A DNA stretch of 28,585 nt from Phoronis ovalis (Eukaryota; Phoronida; Phoronidae): contig JAOXYB010037950.1 in the NCBI GenBank assembly GCA_028565635.1, forward strand, positions 1-28,585. Reading direction: 5' to 3'. Both the position numbers and the translations under genes were made by a program. The notes beneath the pieces are model-generated. The model saw only the letters and a program-made list of their open reading frames with translations. It did not search any database and was not told where the DNA came from. This document shows positions 13,001 to 20,990 of this stretch, piece after piece (the first letter of the stretch is position 1; each line of letters starts with the position of its first letter).

Positions 13001-16000
13001 CACTCAGGTTAATTGTTATCATAAAATATGTCAGCCAGTAATTAGTATTTTAATTTCAAACAAAACTTTCATAACTTACTTCTTCTAAAACGTATTGTTA
13101 AACAATGCAGATTCATACCGAGACCTCCAGCTTGGAAATTGCTAAACTGTACAATGTTTTCAATAAAAAATATTGGTCCTGTTGAAATCTCCAAATTTCA
13201 AATAATAAGAAAAAGTTTCAAAGTTCTGCTGACGAAAATTGAACAGGAATATAAAGGGCAGTTAAAGTTCATATTACCATACTTCTGAAATAACATGTGA
13301 AAACACCTTCTCAGAGATGAGTAAAACAGACGCCAGCAAATGGAAAATGATATTTGTGGGTAGAAAACAAACAACATTAGCATGATAGCTTCTAAACAGG
13401 ATATCTAAAATTTTGTTTATGTTAGTAAACTACTTACAGATAACTTCTTAAAAACAAAACTTTTTAAAACATCAAATTTGTTGTTTGGAACAGAAGTATA
13501 TAATATTGGAGCATATCTTTTCTGAACAGGTGAGCAACAAATATTGTACAATCTCTTTCATCTAACAGCACCTGTACAGATCAGCTTTGATTAATCACTG
13601 GCAATGTTTTTCTTGGAATTCTTAGAAGCAGACTGATCAAAGCACAAACATAAATCAAATTTTCACTATAAATGGCAAATACCATGAGTTAGTTAGTACC
13701 TGTGTATAGGAATACTCAGATATATAGTAAACATGTAAAATTATCTATACTTCGTCTTTGAAATTAATTAATTTTTACTTGCTGCCATGGTATTCAATAG
13801 CACAAAAGTTTTAGATTTGGATATATTCCTGAATGCTGTTGGGCTTTGGAATATTAACGCAGCAATGTGTGGTTGGCAATGGAATCAGGGTGGCTATTAT
13901 ATCGGAGTTTTTTATGACTGCTACAAATAAGATGATACTAGATAAGATCAATAACTGTTAGTACAAGCTGAAGATAATTATTCTGAAAAGTATGTGTGTT
14001 CTGCATTCTACAGTACAGTTTTTTTATGCAGATATAAATTACATTCATAATACACAAAATTCATAACAATCTGTCAAGAAATGTATGACACTAATTAAAA
14101 AGAAAATGAATTTGTTGGCTCTGACTAATTAGTGCTATCTAACTTCTGACAATTTCTAAGGACAGCCTGTCATAGGGAATTACATTAAAATCCTTTAAAC
14201 AATTTGATATCAAGACATCTGGTTAAAATTTATTGGTCTAATAATCTATGAAGATGACATTTCAAAATGGAGTTAAATTTGTTTTAATGTAATGTGCTGA
14301 AGTTTTGTGGAAGATTAATCCTCCATCCATTTCTGCAGCATTCACTCAACAATGCTGGGATAAGGATTAAAACTATTTTCAGTAAACAACCAATAAAATA
14401 TCAAAACAAAACTACTATCTGTCTAGATACATTAAAATATAAAAAATATTAGGAGACGGAAAATGCTCATGATACTTTAACATGGTATGGCATTTGTACG
14501 TAATCATGAGCCCAGAAGGGGTCTTAGTGTATTGAACTGACAGTGATGTGCCGCTGGCTCGAGATACATTTTTGATGAAATTTGGTATATCTTGGGGCAC
14601 CTTTTATGACCATGTGCTGTATTTTGGGAGTAGTTTTTAAGGCATAGTCATGAAGTACATACTTTCACAGAAATTAGTGTATATACATACATACATACAT
14701 ACTTTTCACAGATTTTTGGTTTATTTTGAGTCTAAATTTCTACATTTTTGGTCCAGTACTTTTTACCTTCAGCAGCAAATCCCTATCTCAAAATCATACC
14801 CAAGATACCCTCCCAGAATCATGAGTGAACACGAGATTCAAAAAGTTCCAAAATGCTTACCCAAAAGTGCGTCTTTTGGAGTATGAGTACCTGCACATTT
14901 AAAATCTGACCTTTCTGAATAAGGACTAAAGCATTATATACCCTTTAGCAGTCCTTGTCGAGCCCTGATAGTTTGGCAGTTACGATCAAATCTTGAAAAA
15001 TCACTGTTTTTCAAACTTTCCACATAATTTTTTTGCATCTCTTAACTGACAGTAAATAAAACTTTTTGGCATACCTACATTCTAAAACCCTGTTTGCCAA
15101 AATTACATAAATATAAATGTGTAGTGTTCCCTTTTCACAGATTTAATGTTTCGTTGGCACATACACCCACCCTTGTCACAAGCGCCATACCCAGGTACTT
15201 AATGTATACTCAGAAAATATCTTTAAAGTGCCTATTACACAAAATGAAAATAATACTTACAGGATGATGAGTTTCCTTAAGAAGAAAGTTTCCCTGATTG
15301 ATTCTTGTATCAAAATATATTGATTGCACATAATGTGAATAACAGCCCCACTGAGAACCATCTGCATAAAACACTGCTTGTAGAACAATAGTATGTCAGT
15401 TCTGTTCAAAGTCCTGGAAACTTCAGTCAGGAATAACAGTAGAACAGTGTCTATACTGCTAAGCTAATGATTGTTGTATAAACGCTCTATTATTCTATCC
15501 TTAAAACTCTACAGAAAATTTAATTACAGAATTAGATTACTTTTGTAAAATGTACTTTATATAATTATTTTTCAACAAAGTTACAAATGGATACAAGAGC
15601 AAAAACTAACTTATTTACAAACTAAATTCACAAGAGGCAAGATTTAAATTTTAGAGTTATCATTATCAATAGATAATTATAATATTGTGTATAATAAATC
15701 TGTCAAACACATGGGTAATCCAACTAATTAACATTAATCTGGTGTCCACAGGCACCAGGACATATGATACAGTTAACTAATCTTAGGAAGACATGCTAAT
15801 TACCATTTTTACCAGAGATAATGTGTGTGGCTTGTTTCATGTGTAAAAGTTCTGTTTGAATATAATGTGTGTGTATATATATATAATTAATTACATAATG
15901 ACCATATTGCATGTGGCGTCAGGCTACCTGTAACAACATAACTCCAAAATTTTAAACATCAAAAATCATTAACTTTACAATAACAGTAACAAAATACGGT

Positions 16001-17227
16001 ACCAACAGAAAATGTCCTTTTCTATAGCAGATGAATATATTTAGTCTGACAACAATACCTGGATAAAAAAGCCAAAGCATGCTTCCTTATTTTCAGAACA
16101 AAATACTGCTGAGCTTCTTCTCAGTGAAGAACACCATACAAATTAAGTATTTCATACCTTCAACAAATTGAGCAAAATCTCTATACTAACAGAATGTAGT
16201 GTGTATTTATAGCATTTATGCTAGCAGATGTAGTTCCTAATTATTTTGAAATGCTTTGTAACAGCTAAGACACCTATCCTAGACACAAATAATCATTGGG
16301 CATAGCCAGTATAACCTTTCACATCACCATACATATGTATGCTGACAGAGCTAGTAATTAATGGATTGTAACCACAGAACTAAACATGTGGGATTGAACA
16401 TGTATAGCTCAAATATGATTTGTCCTAAAATTTACTGGATAAATAATAACAGAGTGTCATCTTTAATTTGACTAGGATCAACCTACAACTGTGGCAAATG
16501 CAGCTAATTGAAACTGATATTAAACTGGACTACTGTGACATAATAGAGAAGATGTATTTAGCTATAAATAAATAAAGATATTTTCATTTGACATCCTATT
16601 TGTCCCAACAATATTTTGTACAACAACAGTCAATCTAAACTACATTACCCCGAGCAGTGTGATTCCGGGGAAGGGGGGCAATCAGAAAAGTTAAGTTATA
16701 CATATTATGAAAGGAAAAACATAGCCTCTTTTTGGACTCGGTGTGCCAAAATAATCGCCTATGAACAACCTCTGGGTGCTACCCGGGTGGTGCTACCTCT
16801 AATCTGTAATCTGTGAAATATAAATGAGACTTGGGGAATAGATACTTATTTAAAAGAGTACTAGTCCTGGCTTTCTGGTAACAAAATAGGAAAAAAAATT
16901 GTATAAAACAACAGTCATGGGTATTTCTGATTAAATGATTTTTTTAGAAAAAAAAAATGTTGATACTTGAAATACATGAGACATAGGCAGTCATATAAGA
17001 GCCTTAACCTGAACTTGCATAAACTTTCTCTCCGACATCAAACAAATCGTACAGTGCACGCTTTACTCCCAGTCTTCCTTGAAAGTTTACAAAGGGTCTG
17101 TTAGCAAAGCCAGTATCGTTCAAATGGCACTTACCAGACAGTATTATAAAATAAGACATACCATACCTTACTGGTTATACACATTTTTGATTGACAGAAC
17201 AGGCCCTATAGTAAGAGGCTTTAGAAT
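946..17227 (-). CDS. Gene C, eleven-exon chain, unrecognised protein (at least 287 codons)
   Basis: Gene-level model. Exons in order are 17227-17172, 17097-17009, 15373-15261, 13521-13438, 13146-13080, 10370-10319 (or 10328), 10017-9870, 5811-5763, 5399-5380, 3556-3475 and 1055-946. All ten junctions are GT/AG and phase-compatible, giving about 287-290 continuous codons. I see no membrane helix or repeat. The composition is that of a globular domain rich in aromatic residues (GSQWGCYSHYVQSIYFD, SLPLYPMWWSHFETD). The last exon contains RRGSLP, which resembles the RKxSLP motif repeated in the exon at 20117-20990. That is weak evidence that genes B and C are one transcription unit. No family recognised. 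The beginning is missing: the first exon is entered in phase 0, whereas the exon at 20117 leaves one base over, so at least one bridging exon or an independent start is needed. The 3' end is open. Confidence 0.6.
1056..3474 (-). other. Gene C intron, 2.4 kb
   Basis: AT-rich intron. It contains a plus-strand 89-codon chance frame at its right-hand start (1099-1368), a perfect 8-bp hairpin at 2409-2429, and a decoy 27-nt exon-like unit at 2912-2938 whose phase does not fit. No repeat family was recognised. Confidence 0.6.
2409..2429. other. Short perfect hairpin (8-bp stem, 5-nt loop)
   Basis: GTTACCTA is followed by AGCGA and then TAGGTAAC. The stem is perfect and GC-balanced compared with the surrounding AT-rich intron. 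No U-run or known RNA family context is visible. Confidence 0.6.
3475..3556 (-). CDS. Gene C exon
   Basis: This is an 82-nt exon with acceptor GGTGTAATCCCAG and donor ATTAG|GTAACAG. It enters in phase 0 and leaves one base (G). It encodes ALQVQSLPLYPMWWSH followed by FETDAIGHNAL. The other two frames are closed or end exactly at the donor. The Trp/Tyr/Pro-rich stretch looks like the core of a folded domain, but no family is recognised. Confidence 0.8.
3557..5379 (-). other. Gene C intron, 1.8 kb, with an alternative last exon inside
   Basis: This AT-rich intron holds the candidate alternative terminal exon near 4.3 kb. It also holds overlapping plus-strand open frames at 3814-4075 and 4728-4946 that have no splice context and no motif. 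A 21-nt exon-like unit at 4524-4544 is phase-incompatible with the main chain. Confidence 0.5.
4283..4353 (-). CDS. Candidate alternative terminal exon with overlapping poly(A) signal
   Basis: The acceptor TTTTACACAG lies in a T-rich stretch and opens in phase 0, matching the phase-0 exit of the microexon at 5380. It encodes PSNSEETAASENSILY followed by DEVTV and a TAA at 4288-4290. The AATAAA signal (4283-4288) begins on the last base of the stop codon, which is what one expects of a very compact terminal exon. Use of this exon would give a shorter gene C isoform with an acidic Ser/Thr tail ending V-T-V. That ending loosely resembles a class II P​DZ ligand. An alternative acceptor 13 nt upstream would need two carried bases and does not fit. 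Confidence 0.4.
5380..5399 (-). CDS. Gene C 20-nt microexon
   Basis: A very strong pyrimidine-rich acceptor (CTCCACCTTCATTTCC ... ATCATAG) is followed after only 20 nt by the consensus donor ACA|GTAAGTA. The exon takes one carried base and leaves phase 0, reading F-NGKFDT. This is exactly the phase change needed to link the exons at 5763 and 3475. The antisense frame across this region (5263-5481, plus strand) looks protein-like but has no splice context. Confidence 0.7.
5400..5762 (-). other. Gene C intron, 363 nt
   Basis: Intron between the 49-nt exon and the 20-nt microexon. Its 3' end is an unusually long C/T-rich tract on the minus strand, which probably compensates for the tiny exon that follows. 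Nothing else was seen. Confidence 0.6.
5763..5811 (-). CDS. Gene C exon, 49 nt
   Basis: The acceptor is TTTTAAACCTCAG and the donor is CCCCT|GTAAGT. The exon enters in phase 0 and encodes EARFIAEDYGIIPRNP, leaving one base that becomes Phe with the microexon. It joins smoothly to GIRFRN at the end of the previous exon. Strong consensus at both ends supports it despite its small size. Confidence 0.75.
5975..6212. repeat. Minisatellite, about 8 units of about 32 bp
   Basis: A core close to CAACGGGGTAT followed by a T-run and TAGCCA recurs at about 5979, 6012, 6045, 6076, 6105, 6135, 6167 and 6199, with a period of 30-33 bp. Units are diverged, and the 6076 copy is the most degraded. The following 6215-6320 segment (CCCCCGGGTATCC) is also richer in GC and may be part of the same interspersed element. 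Confidence 0.75.
6567..6625 (+). repeat. First copy of a diverged repeat pair (second at 7578-7635)
   Basis: This stretch contains AATTGTTTGTTTGAATAATA, then an AGGAATAAAATAATATT-like part and CACCCTTCT. The second copy matches it with an extra TTTG unit and lacks about 13 bp before CACCCTTCT. Two copies about 1 kb apart in direct orientation suggest a local duplication or two members of one short element family. Confidence 0.55.
7578..7635 (+). repeat. Second copy of the 6567-6625 repeat
   Basis: See the first copy. The AATTGTTTGTTTG ... AATAAAATAATATT ... CACCCTTCT order is conserved. Confidence 0.55.
9870..10017 (-). CDS. Gene C exon, 148 nt
   Basis: The acceptor CTTTTTTACAAATCAG and the donor AGAAAT|GTAAGTAAC are both strong. 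The exon takes two carried bases plus T and leaves in phase 0. It encodes DMSSMSKNSFMHIDYLL, then ILTVTELDAFVTSFSF and TYASKIVMGDGIRFRN. The hydrophobic stretch is too short and broken for a membrane helix and looks like beta strands or a helix of a globular domain. Confidence 0.8.
10319..10370 (-). CDS. Gene C exon with two possible donors
   Basis: The acceptor GTGGAATTTGCAG has a modest pyrimidine tract. The exon takes one carried base (A|AG gives Lys) and encodes QNMIFSYCSEDITWLL if the donor GAT|GTACAG is used, or QNMIFSYCSEDIT with ATG|GTTACT (end at 10328). Both donors leave two bases, so both join correctly to the exon at 10017. The pair could give two isoforms differing by three residues. 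Neither donor is a strong match. Confidence 0.5.
10371..13079 (-). other. Gene C intron, 2.7 kb, with possible cassette exons
   Basis: This AT-rich intron holds a GC-richer island at 10.68-10.76 kb with a candidate 54-nt cassette exon. A CpG-rich patch at 11.64-11.72 kb is open in several frames on both strands. A plus-strand exon-like unit at about 12.75-12.81 kb could start MEPPFGLWAF before a GTGAGT donor. None of these can be tied to the main chain with confidence. Confidence 0.5.
10679..10732 (-). CDS. Candidate 54-nt cassette exon of gene C
   Basis: The sequence from TGATCAG to TTTCAG|GTACTT is open in the one frame that the flanking exons require (one base in, one base out), reading PCVTMTLVVHKRWNSLS. 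At 54 nt it is phase-neutral, so it could be skipped or included. The acceptor has almost no pyrimidine tract. The surrounding CGCCTGATCAGCGCC-type sequence also looks like part of an interspersed repeat. Confidence 0.25.
13080..13146 (-). CDS. Gene C exon, 67 nt
   Basis: The acceptor ATTGTACAG opens in phase 0, and the donor AGAAGAA|GTAAGTT is strong. It encodes FSNFQAGGLGMNLHCL followed by TIRFRR and leaves one base. Two further AG dinucleotides lie 5 and 16 nt inside the exon, but only the first gives the phase left by the previous exon. Confidence 0.7.
13438..13521 (-). CDS. Gene C exon, 84 nt, phase-neutral
   Basis: The acceptor TTGCTCACCTGTTCAG and the donor TTATCT|GTAAGTAG are both strong. 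The 28-codon exon reads KRYAPILYTSVPNNKF then DVLKSFVFKKLS. It enters and leaves in phase 0. The plus strand also offers an AACAG|GTGAGC donor at about 13531, a coincidence of the reverse complement of the acceptor region. Confidence 0.8.
13522..15260 (-). other. Gene C intron, 1.7 kb, probably carrying an interspersed element
   Basis: Between about 14.4 and 15.2 kb the base composition shifts, and there are non-intron-like phrases on both strands (an open frame at 14415-14600 and a TACA microsatellite at about 14686). Exon-like units at about 13.60-13.65 kb and 13.79-13.85 kb are open in some frames but do not fit the phase between the exons at 15261 and 13521. Confidence 0.5.
14415..14600 (-). 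other. Unassigned open frame, possible element remnant
   Basis: A 61-codon frame bounded by stops reads PQDIPNFIKNVSRASG and SLSVQYTKTPSGLMIT in part. The residue mix is protein-like, but no start ATG, splice phase or motif ties it to gene C. Together with the 14.6-15.2 kb flank it may be a decayed interspersed element. No family recognised. Confidence 0.3.
15261..15373 (-). CDS. Gene C exon, 113 nt
   Basis: The acceptor GTTCTACAAGCAG and the donor CATCCT|GTAAGTAT define it. It takes one carried base (G|TG gives Val) and leaves phase 0. It encodes FYADGSQWGCYSHYVQS followed by IYFDTRINQGNFLLKETHHP. The high aromatic content and the Cys/His residues suggest a compact domain, but no zinc-binding spacing is evident. 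Confidence 0.8.
15374..17008 (-). other. Gene C intron, 1.6 kb
   Basis: Low-complexity AT-rich intron with a TG/TA microsatellite at about 15866-15889. A GC-richer patch at 16.64-16.80 kb (plus-strand frame 16616-16816, 66 codons, EQCDSGEGGQSEK) has no splice partner and may be repeat-derived. Confidence 0.5.
17009..17097 (-). CDS. Gene C exon, 89 nt
   Basis: The acceptor CTGGCTTTGCTAACAG opens one base before PFVNFQGRLGVKRALY and DLFDVGEKVYASS. The donor is TTCAG|GTTAAG. If the donor were not used, the frame would stop two codons later (GGT TAA). The exit base G pairs with the exon at 15373. The intron upstream is only 74 nt. Confidence 0.8.
17172..17227 (-). CDS. Gene C first confident exon, 56 nt
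   Basis: The acceptor TTTCAGGGTTTTAG opens in phase 0, reading ILKPLTIGPVLSIKNVYN and leaving CA to form Gln with the next exon. The donor CCA|GTAAGGT is strong. The other two frames meet stops before the donor. Which exon precedes it is unresolved: the exon at 20117 leaves one base, so a bridge entering at one base and leaving in phase 0 is needed. Confidence 0.65.
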
Positions 17228-18654
17228 CTAAAACCCTGAAACTCATAGCTGTTTTTCATTCAACAAATGTCACCAGATCAGACATTAGTGACATTCAGTT
17301 TGTACTAGCCAACTACTAATTCATACCAGCTACCTTCTACCTACTATAAAACTTTCACTGTGTTACTACAAATTGTACCTAATGTGTAATGGTTTTTTTG
17401 CCCAGTGTGGTTAACCATATAGAGCCTCCCAGCACATTTCACTCATTTGCAAACCTCGGAACATCACTGAGAAGTCAAATTAAATCAAAAAGGCACCAGG
17501 CATTCATAAACATGCAAAAAAATGTGCAAAATGTGTTTAAAAAGATAGCCCATTCAGTGCATGACAGTGCATTCTTAAAAAATACACATGTTCAGGGCTG
17601 TAAATGTTTACAGACTTGTACTCAAATTATGTATGTCATATTAAAAAAATAACTTTACAGTTTTAGGGTTTAAAAAATAGAATTTATGACCCTATACTGT
17701 AACATGAATATAATTAGTATGTACATGCTATTAGTAATGTAAAGAGAGTCTGACCTTTTTAATATTTATTTTGAATATTTCTTATGTTTTGGTAAATACA
17801 TGACTATTGCAAATGAAATACCTATGTGGTGACTTGCCTGTGTGACATGCTCATTATGTACATGTTTGCAGTTTTTCTAATTTTCATTAAATACTATCAA
17901 TGTGGACAGATTCTTGATGTTGCTTCATGTTACATTTTGTGCAGAAAATACTACGACAGGACTTATGATAAGGAAATTCATACAGTTCTTACATCCATAT
18001 ATTACTGATTCTAGCAATTTGTTATGCATTTTGGCAATTCTTTCCTTGGCTTTTACTTTATTTCTGTAGCCAAAAAGGACAAAGGACAGTTTATATCTGT
18101 GTATGTCAGATTCATGATCAGTGCATTTAAATTTTTACTAATTCAGCTGTATTGTCTTCATAAAATTAATTGTTTTTCACTGGTCACTAAATTAATAGCA
18201 ATATTACCATAAAGCACACAAGCCAAGAAAATTAGTGTATGGTAAACATGGCATGACAGTATCTTGTTTGCACATCCTGCAACAATTTATACACTTCATA
18301 ATTTCTTTTATTGCTTTTCAATTGTTTCTTTAACTTATATTTTTATATGGGCCTGTGGTTTTTTGTTACTATTAATTATACCTTATTTAAAGTGCATGGT
18401 TAGACCCAATGCCAAATGCATATCTAATAAGAGCTCAGATCAGTCTGGGAGATCAGTGCACAAGGTAATCATACCGGATCTTAGGTGTTATAAGAATTAG
18501 GCCAACAAAGTTTTGACTTGAAATTCAAACACTTTTCGAGAATTCTGATATTTTTTTTTGTTTTTCGAGACATGTATATTGCAGCACAAATGGGTACTTT
18601 TGATGATATATTGCAAATATTTAAGTTTTAATAACTGACTAATGATTTAAGTAC

Positions 18655-18682
18655 GAGGGGGCTCCTGGTCCAAATATAAGAC
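18655..18682 (-). CDS. Candidate 28-nt bridging exon
   Basis: The acceptor AGATTTGCATTCCTGTCAG is excellent; the donor CCCTC|GTACTT is moderate. All three frames are open to the donor: GLIFGPGAPS (one base in, two out), VLYLDQEPP (0 in, one out) and SYIWTRSPL (two in, 0 out). The last would join the candidate exon at 19484 to gene C in phase. The choice cannot be made from sequence alone. Confidence 0.3.
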
Positions 18683-19115
18683 CTGACAGGAATGCAAATC
18701 TATGTACTGATATGATATAGTACAAAAATGCCTGACATAAGGCTATTATACCACTGCATTACAACTTAGTGACCAGTCCACCCATCATTAAAAACACATA
18801 TCTTATATTTTTTGTCATATATTCTGGAGATGATTACCATTAAGGCAACAAATTGACAGTGAATATGTTTCAATATTAATTACACAGCAAAACAGTATGC
18901 ACTATAGATCTCTCAAGTCTCCACTTTGACCAATGACTTTACCATTTATTCAACAAATCATTTAAATATTAGACATAAATCAGAAACTCCTTTCAAAAAC
19001 TATGTTTCCCTCATTGCTATGCTATTCCCCTAAATCTGCTGTTCAAATTTCCCCAACGTCATGGCAAATAAGCCAATAAGATAAATATATCACTCAGACA
19101 CAGTTCATCAACCTA

Positions 19116-19130
19116 CCACCAGATGGCGAT
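19116..19130 (+). promoter_or_regulatory. CTCF-like motif (CCACCAGATGGCGAT)
   Basis: It matches 14 of 15 positions of the degenerate CTCF core CCASYAGRKGGCRSY. It lies in the spacer between gene B and the gene C exons. A weaker relative (CACCAGATGGCATTA) occurs at about 26972. Occupancy is unknown. Confidence 0.3.
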
Positions 19131-19483
19131 AATGAGAGTAACAAAACTTTTTAAGTTTGCACAAGGTGTAGGTTCAAAGCTCATCTGCTTAAATTTAAAA
19201 TAGCTTGAAAATGTGTATAAAGATTAGTAGAGAAAGGGAATACTGTTCTTGATGACATGTACATCAATACTATAATTCACTTAGATCATTACAAACATTT
19301 GACATGCCATTATTTATAATTTTAACAATGATAATGCAAATGTCCTATCTAAGCCTGGTGCATATATAGTCGTGTTTCAGTGTCTTTTAGCATTTTTTTT
19401 CATTTTCACATGTCATCTTCAACAAACAGACATAACTTTTTGTGCCCTCAAAATATTAATTTTTATCTTACTACACTAGAGAC

Positions 19484-19556
19484 CTCTTGTAGTTTCCCAT
19501 CAAATCAATGTTATCATCGCCATTTCCCTGTCTATGCTGTGATACGGTGATAACAT
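19484..19556 (-). CDS. Candidate bridging exon inside a 62-codon open frame
   Basis: The minus-strand frame running down to a TAG at 19471 reads, near its end, VITVSQHRQGNGDDNIDL and MGNYKRSLV. The acceptor CACTCTATGCTAG would bring it in with one carried base, exactly what the exon at 20117 supplies (G|AT gives Asp). Donors are poor: AAGAG|GTCTCT (two bases out), CTA|GTGTAG (phase 0, directly compatible with 17227) or TGTA|GTAAGA (strong, end at 19472). It could also be a terminal exon. Confidence 0.35.
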
Positions 19557-19577
19557 CTAGCATAGAGTGCTTGGACA

Positions 19578-19603
19578 CTATTTGAACAATAGTGTTCAAA
19601 TAG
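19578..19603. other. Perfect 10-bp hairpin
   Basis: CTATTTGAAC, a six-base loop (AATAGT) and GTTCAAATAG form a perfect inverted repeat. A second overlapping palindrome (ACACTATT / AATAGTGT) makes the site dyad-rich. It lies next to the candidate exon at 19484-19556, just outside its acceptor. Confidence 0.6.
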
Positions 19604-19917
19604 CATTTAGAGATACCTAGCAAGCAATGTAATGTGTTCACACTACAGTAAGGCTTTTACTAACTGAAATAAACTACGAGCCAAGAAATATTGAATGCAT
19701 CATCCTAAAAAAGGTATTTGATATCTGGAGATCTCCCTATTGTGAAATAATTTTTTATACATATTTTCATCTCTAAAAATTTCATTTTGTAATAAATCAG
19801 ATACCTATAAAATAGTTTTAAATTTTCGGATTACAATATTTTCCAATTCTGTTTATGTTAGCATTAGCAGCTTGCCCTCAAAAATCCAGAAGTTTCTAAT
19901 AGTTTGACCAATAAATA

Positions 19918-19923
19918 TTTATT
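19918..19923 (-). terminator. Poly(A) signal AATAAA for the short gene B isoform
   Basis: AATAAA on the minus strand begins 32 nt past the stop codon of the candidate terminal exon. The signal sits in a CCAATAAATATTTATT-type AT-rich stretch, where chance matches are common, so it supports rather than proves an end here. Confidence 0.35.
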
Positions 19924-19955
19924 AATTATTGGTTGGAACCAAACCAATAGAAACT

Positions 19956-20032
19956 TTATGATTTATCTGCCAATTGACAGATGTTCTTATGCAGAATATG
20001 GCCACATATTTTAGCACAAAATTCATCAAAAT
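19956..20032 (-). CDS. Candidate terminal exon giving a 316-aa gene B protein
   Basis: It follows an 83-nt intron whose 3' half is a run of five C, TT and eight C, a very strong pyrimidine tract, ending AACTAAATAG. It takes the one base left by 20117 (G|AT gives Asp) and reads FDEFCAKICGHILHKN followed by ICQLADKS and TAA at 19956-19958. The peptide has CxxxC and CxxxH-type spacing (FCAKIC, CGHILH), but too few residues to claim a metal site. An AATAAA follows closely. Confidence 0.45.
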
Positions 20033-20116
20033 CTATTTAGTTTGCGGGGGGGGAAGGGGGTAAAATTTGATGTACGAGTACAAATGATTAAATTTGTAAA
20101 ATACCAAAAACAATAC

Positions 20117-20990
20117 CTGTTGTGGGATAAGAACTTCCTTTGATTACTGGCAAAGATATGCGCCTTGGTTTTGAAGTATCTAGAAGTTTCACAGTGAACA
20201 TTTTGACTTTATCACCTTTACTGTCAGACTTTCGAAAATCTTCAGTAATGCTCTGCAAATCGTCTTTCTGAGAATATCGCAAGCCTGTTTTCAATCTTGG
20301 TGAATCATTTCTCAGAGCTGCTAAGAAGTTCTCTTGATTTATCTCATCTTTTGCAGCAGTTAGATCAATTTGAGAATCTATTTCATTTTCAGCCTTAATG
20401 TGACATTCACTACCAGAAAATTGACGGTATTTTAAAGCAGGACTACTTCTTGTCCGATTTACTGCCTTTTTGCTATATCTTACTTGAACAGGGTCCTGAT
20501 CAAGGGATTTTGTATTGAGCAAGGGTATGCTTATTTTGCGTAATCTTTTCTGGCTTTTGGGAGAATCTCCTGCATTTGCTGAAACACTTGTTCTCCTAGC
20601 ACAGGTATCATTTACTGAAACAAAGTCCCTTTTCAGTATTGGAAGACTGATTTTTCTCACTGGTGCAAAAAGTCTTTCGACAGCATTCCGAGCAGAACCA
20701 TTGCTAGAAACTGAAGTCGTACTGCTTTGACTTGACTCGGAACTACTTAGACGTCTTCTATAAGAACAATCAAATTGTTGTTGTTGTTTTGGGTGCACAA
20801 CTTTTGAAATATCTCCAATTTTATGTTTTGTTTGTTTCTGCTCAAATTCTGGAGGCGGCACTGACAATTGTAGTACTGGTAAGCTACTTTTCCTCACAGG
20901 TGTCTGCAATCTTGCCAACACATTTTTTGACGCACCTTTCGCTGGCACACTAACTTTTCTAACTGGAGTAATGCTGGAATCCAGTATCAT
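20117..20990 (-). CDS. Gene B main exon: Ser/Arg-rich protein with six R-x-x-S-x-P motifs
   Basis: A 291-codon open frame runs from ATG at 20990 to a good donor (ACAACAG|GTATTG). By far the longest frame in the window. The protein is polar, Ser- and Lys/Arg-rich, with a Gln run (69-72) and a Ser/Thr run (82-96), and is probably disordered. It repeats R-[KR]-x-S-[ILV]-P at residues 11, 33, 112, 151 and 276, with a related RTRSSP at 179. Two copies sit in a larger unit of form N-x(3)-R-L-x(2)-P-V-R-K-x-S-L-P at 23-38 and 102-117. Arg at -3 fits basophilic (PKA/AGC) kinases; Arg -3 with Pro +2 fits a generic 14-3-3 mode I site. A scaffold or regulatory role is inference. The ATG has A at -3. In-frame TAA lies two codons upstream. 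No known family recognised. Confidence 0.8.

Larger units (their letters stand above)
17228..19470. other. Unresolved spacer between genes B and C
   Basis: The plus strand is strikingly T-rich at 17.7-18.4 kb and carries several chance frames (17389-17652, 17826-18008, 18024-18212, 18264-18500). The last reads like a hydrophobic segment followed by a polar tail but lacks any gene context. A CTCF-like site lies at 19116-19130, and a candidate 28-nt exon at 18655-18682. No repeat family recognised. Confidence 0.5.

Noticed and set aside
13602-13655. Minus-strand IPRKTLPVINQS frame resembling the gene B motif
   Set aside because: It is tempting because PRKTLPVI resembles PRRISLPVI. But the frame stops, the phase does not fit between 15261 and 13521, and the motif serine is Thr.
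17409-17451. Minus-strand MFRGLQMSEMCWEALY unit after a strong TTTGACTTCTCAG acceptor
   Set aside because: It enters correctly from 20117 but leaves one base, so it cannot join 17227 in phase 0. Without a donor it stops after one more codon.
18264-18500. Plus-strand frame with hydrophobic segment and polar tail
   Set aside because: It lies in a T-rich stretch that produces Phe/Leu/Ile-rich frames by composition. No gene context was found.
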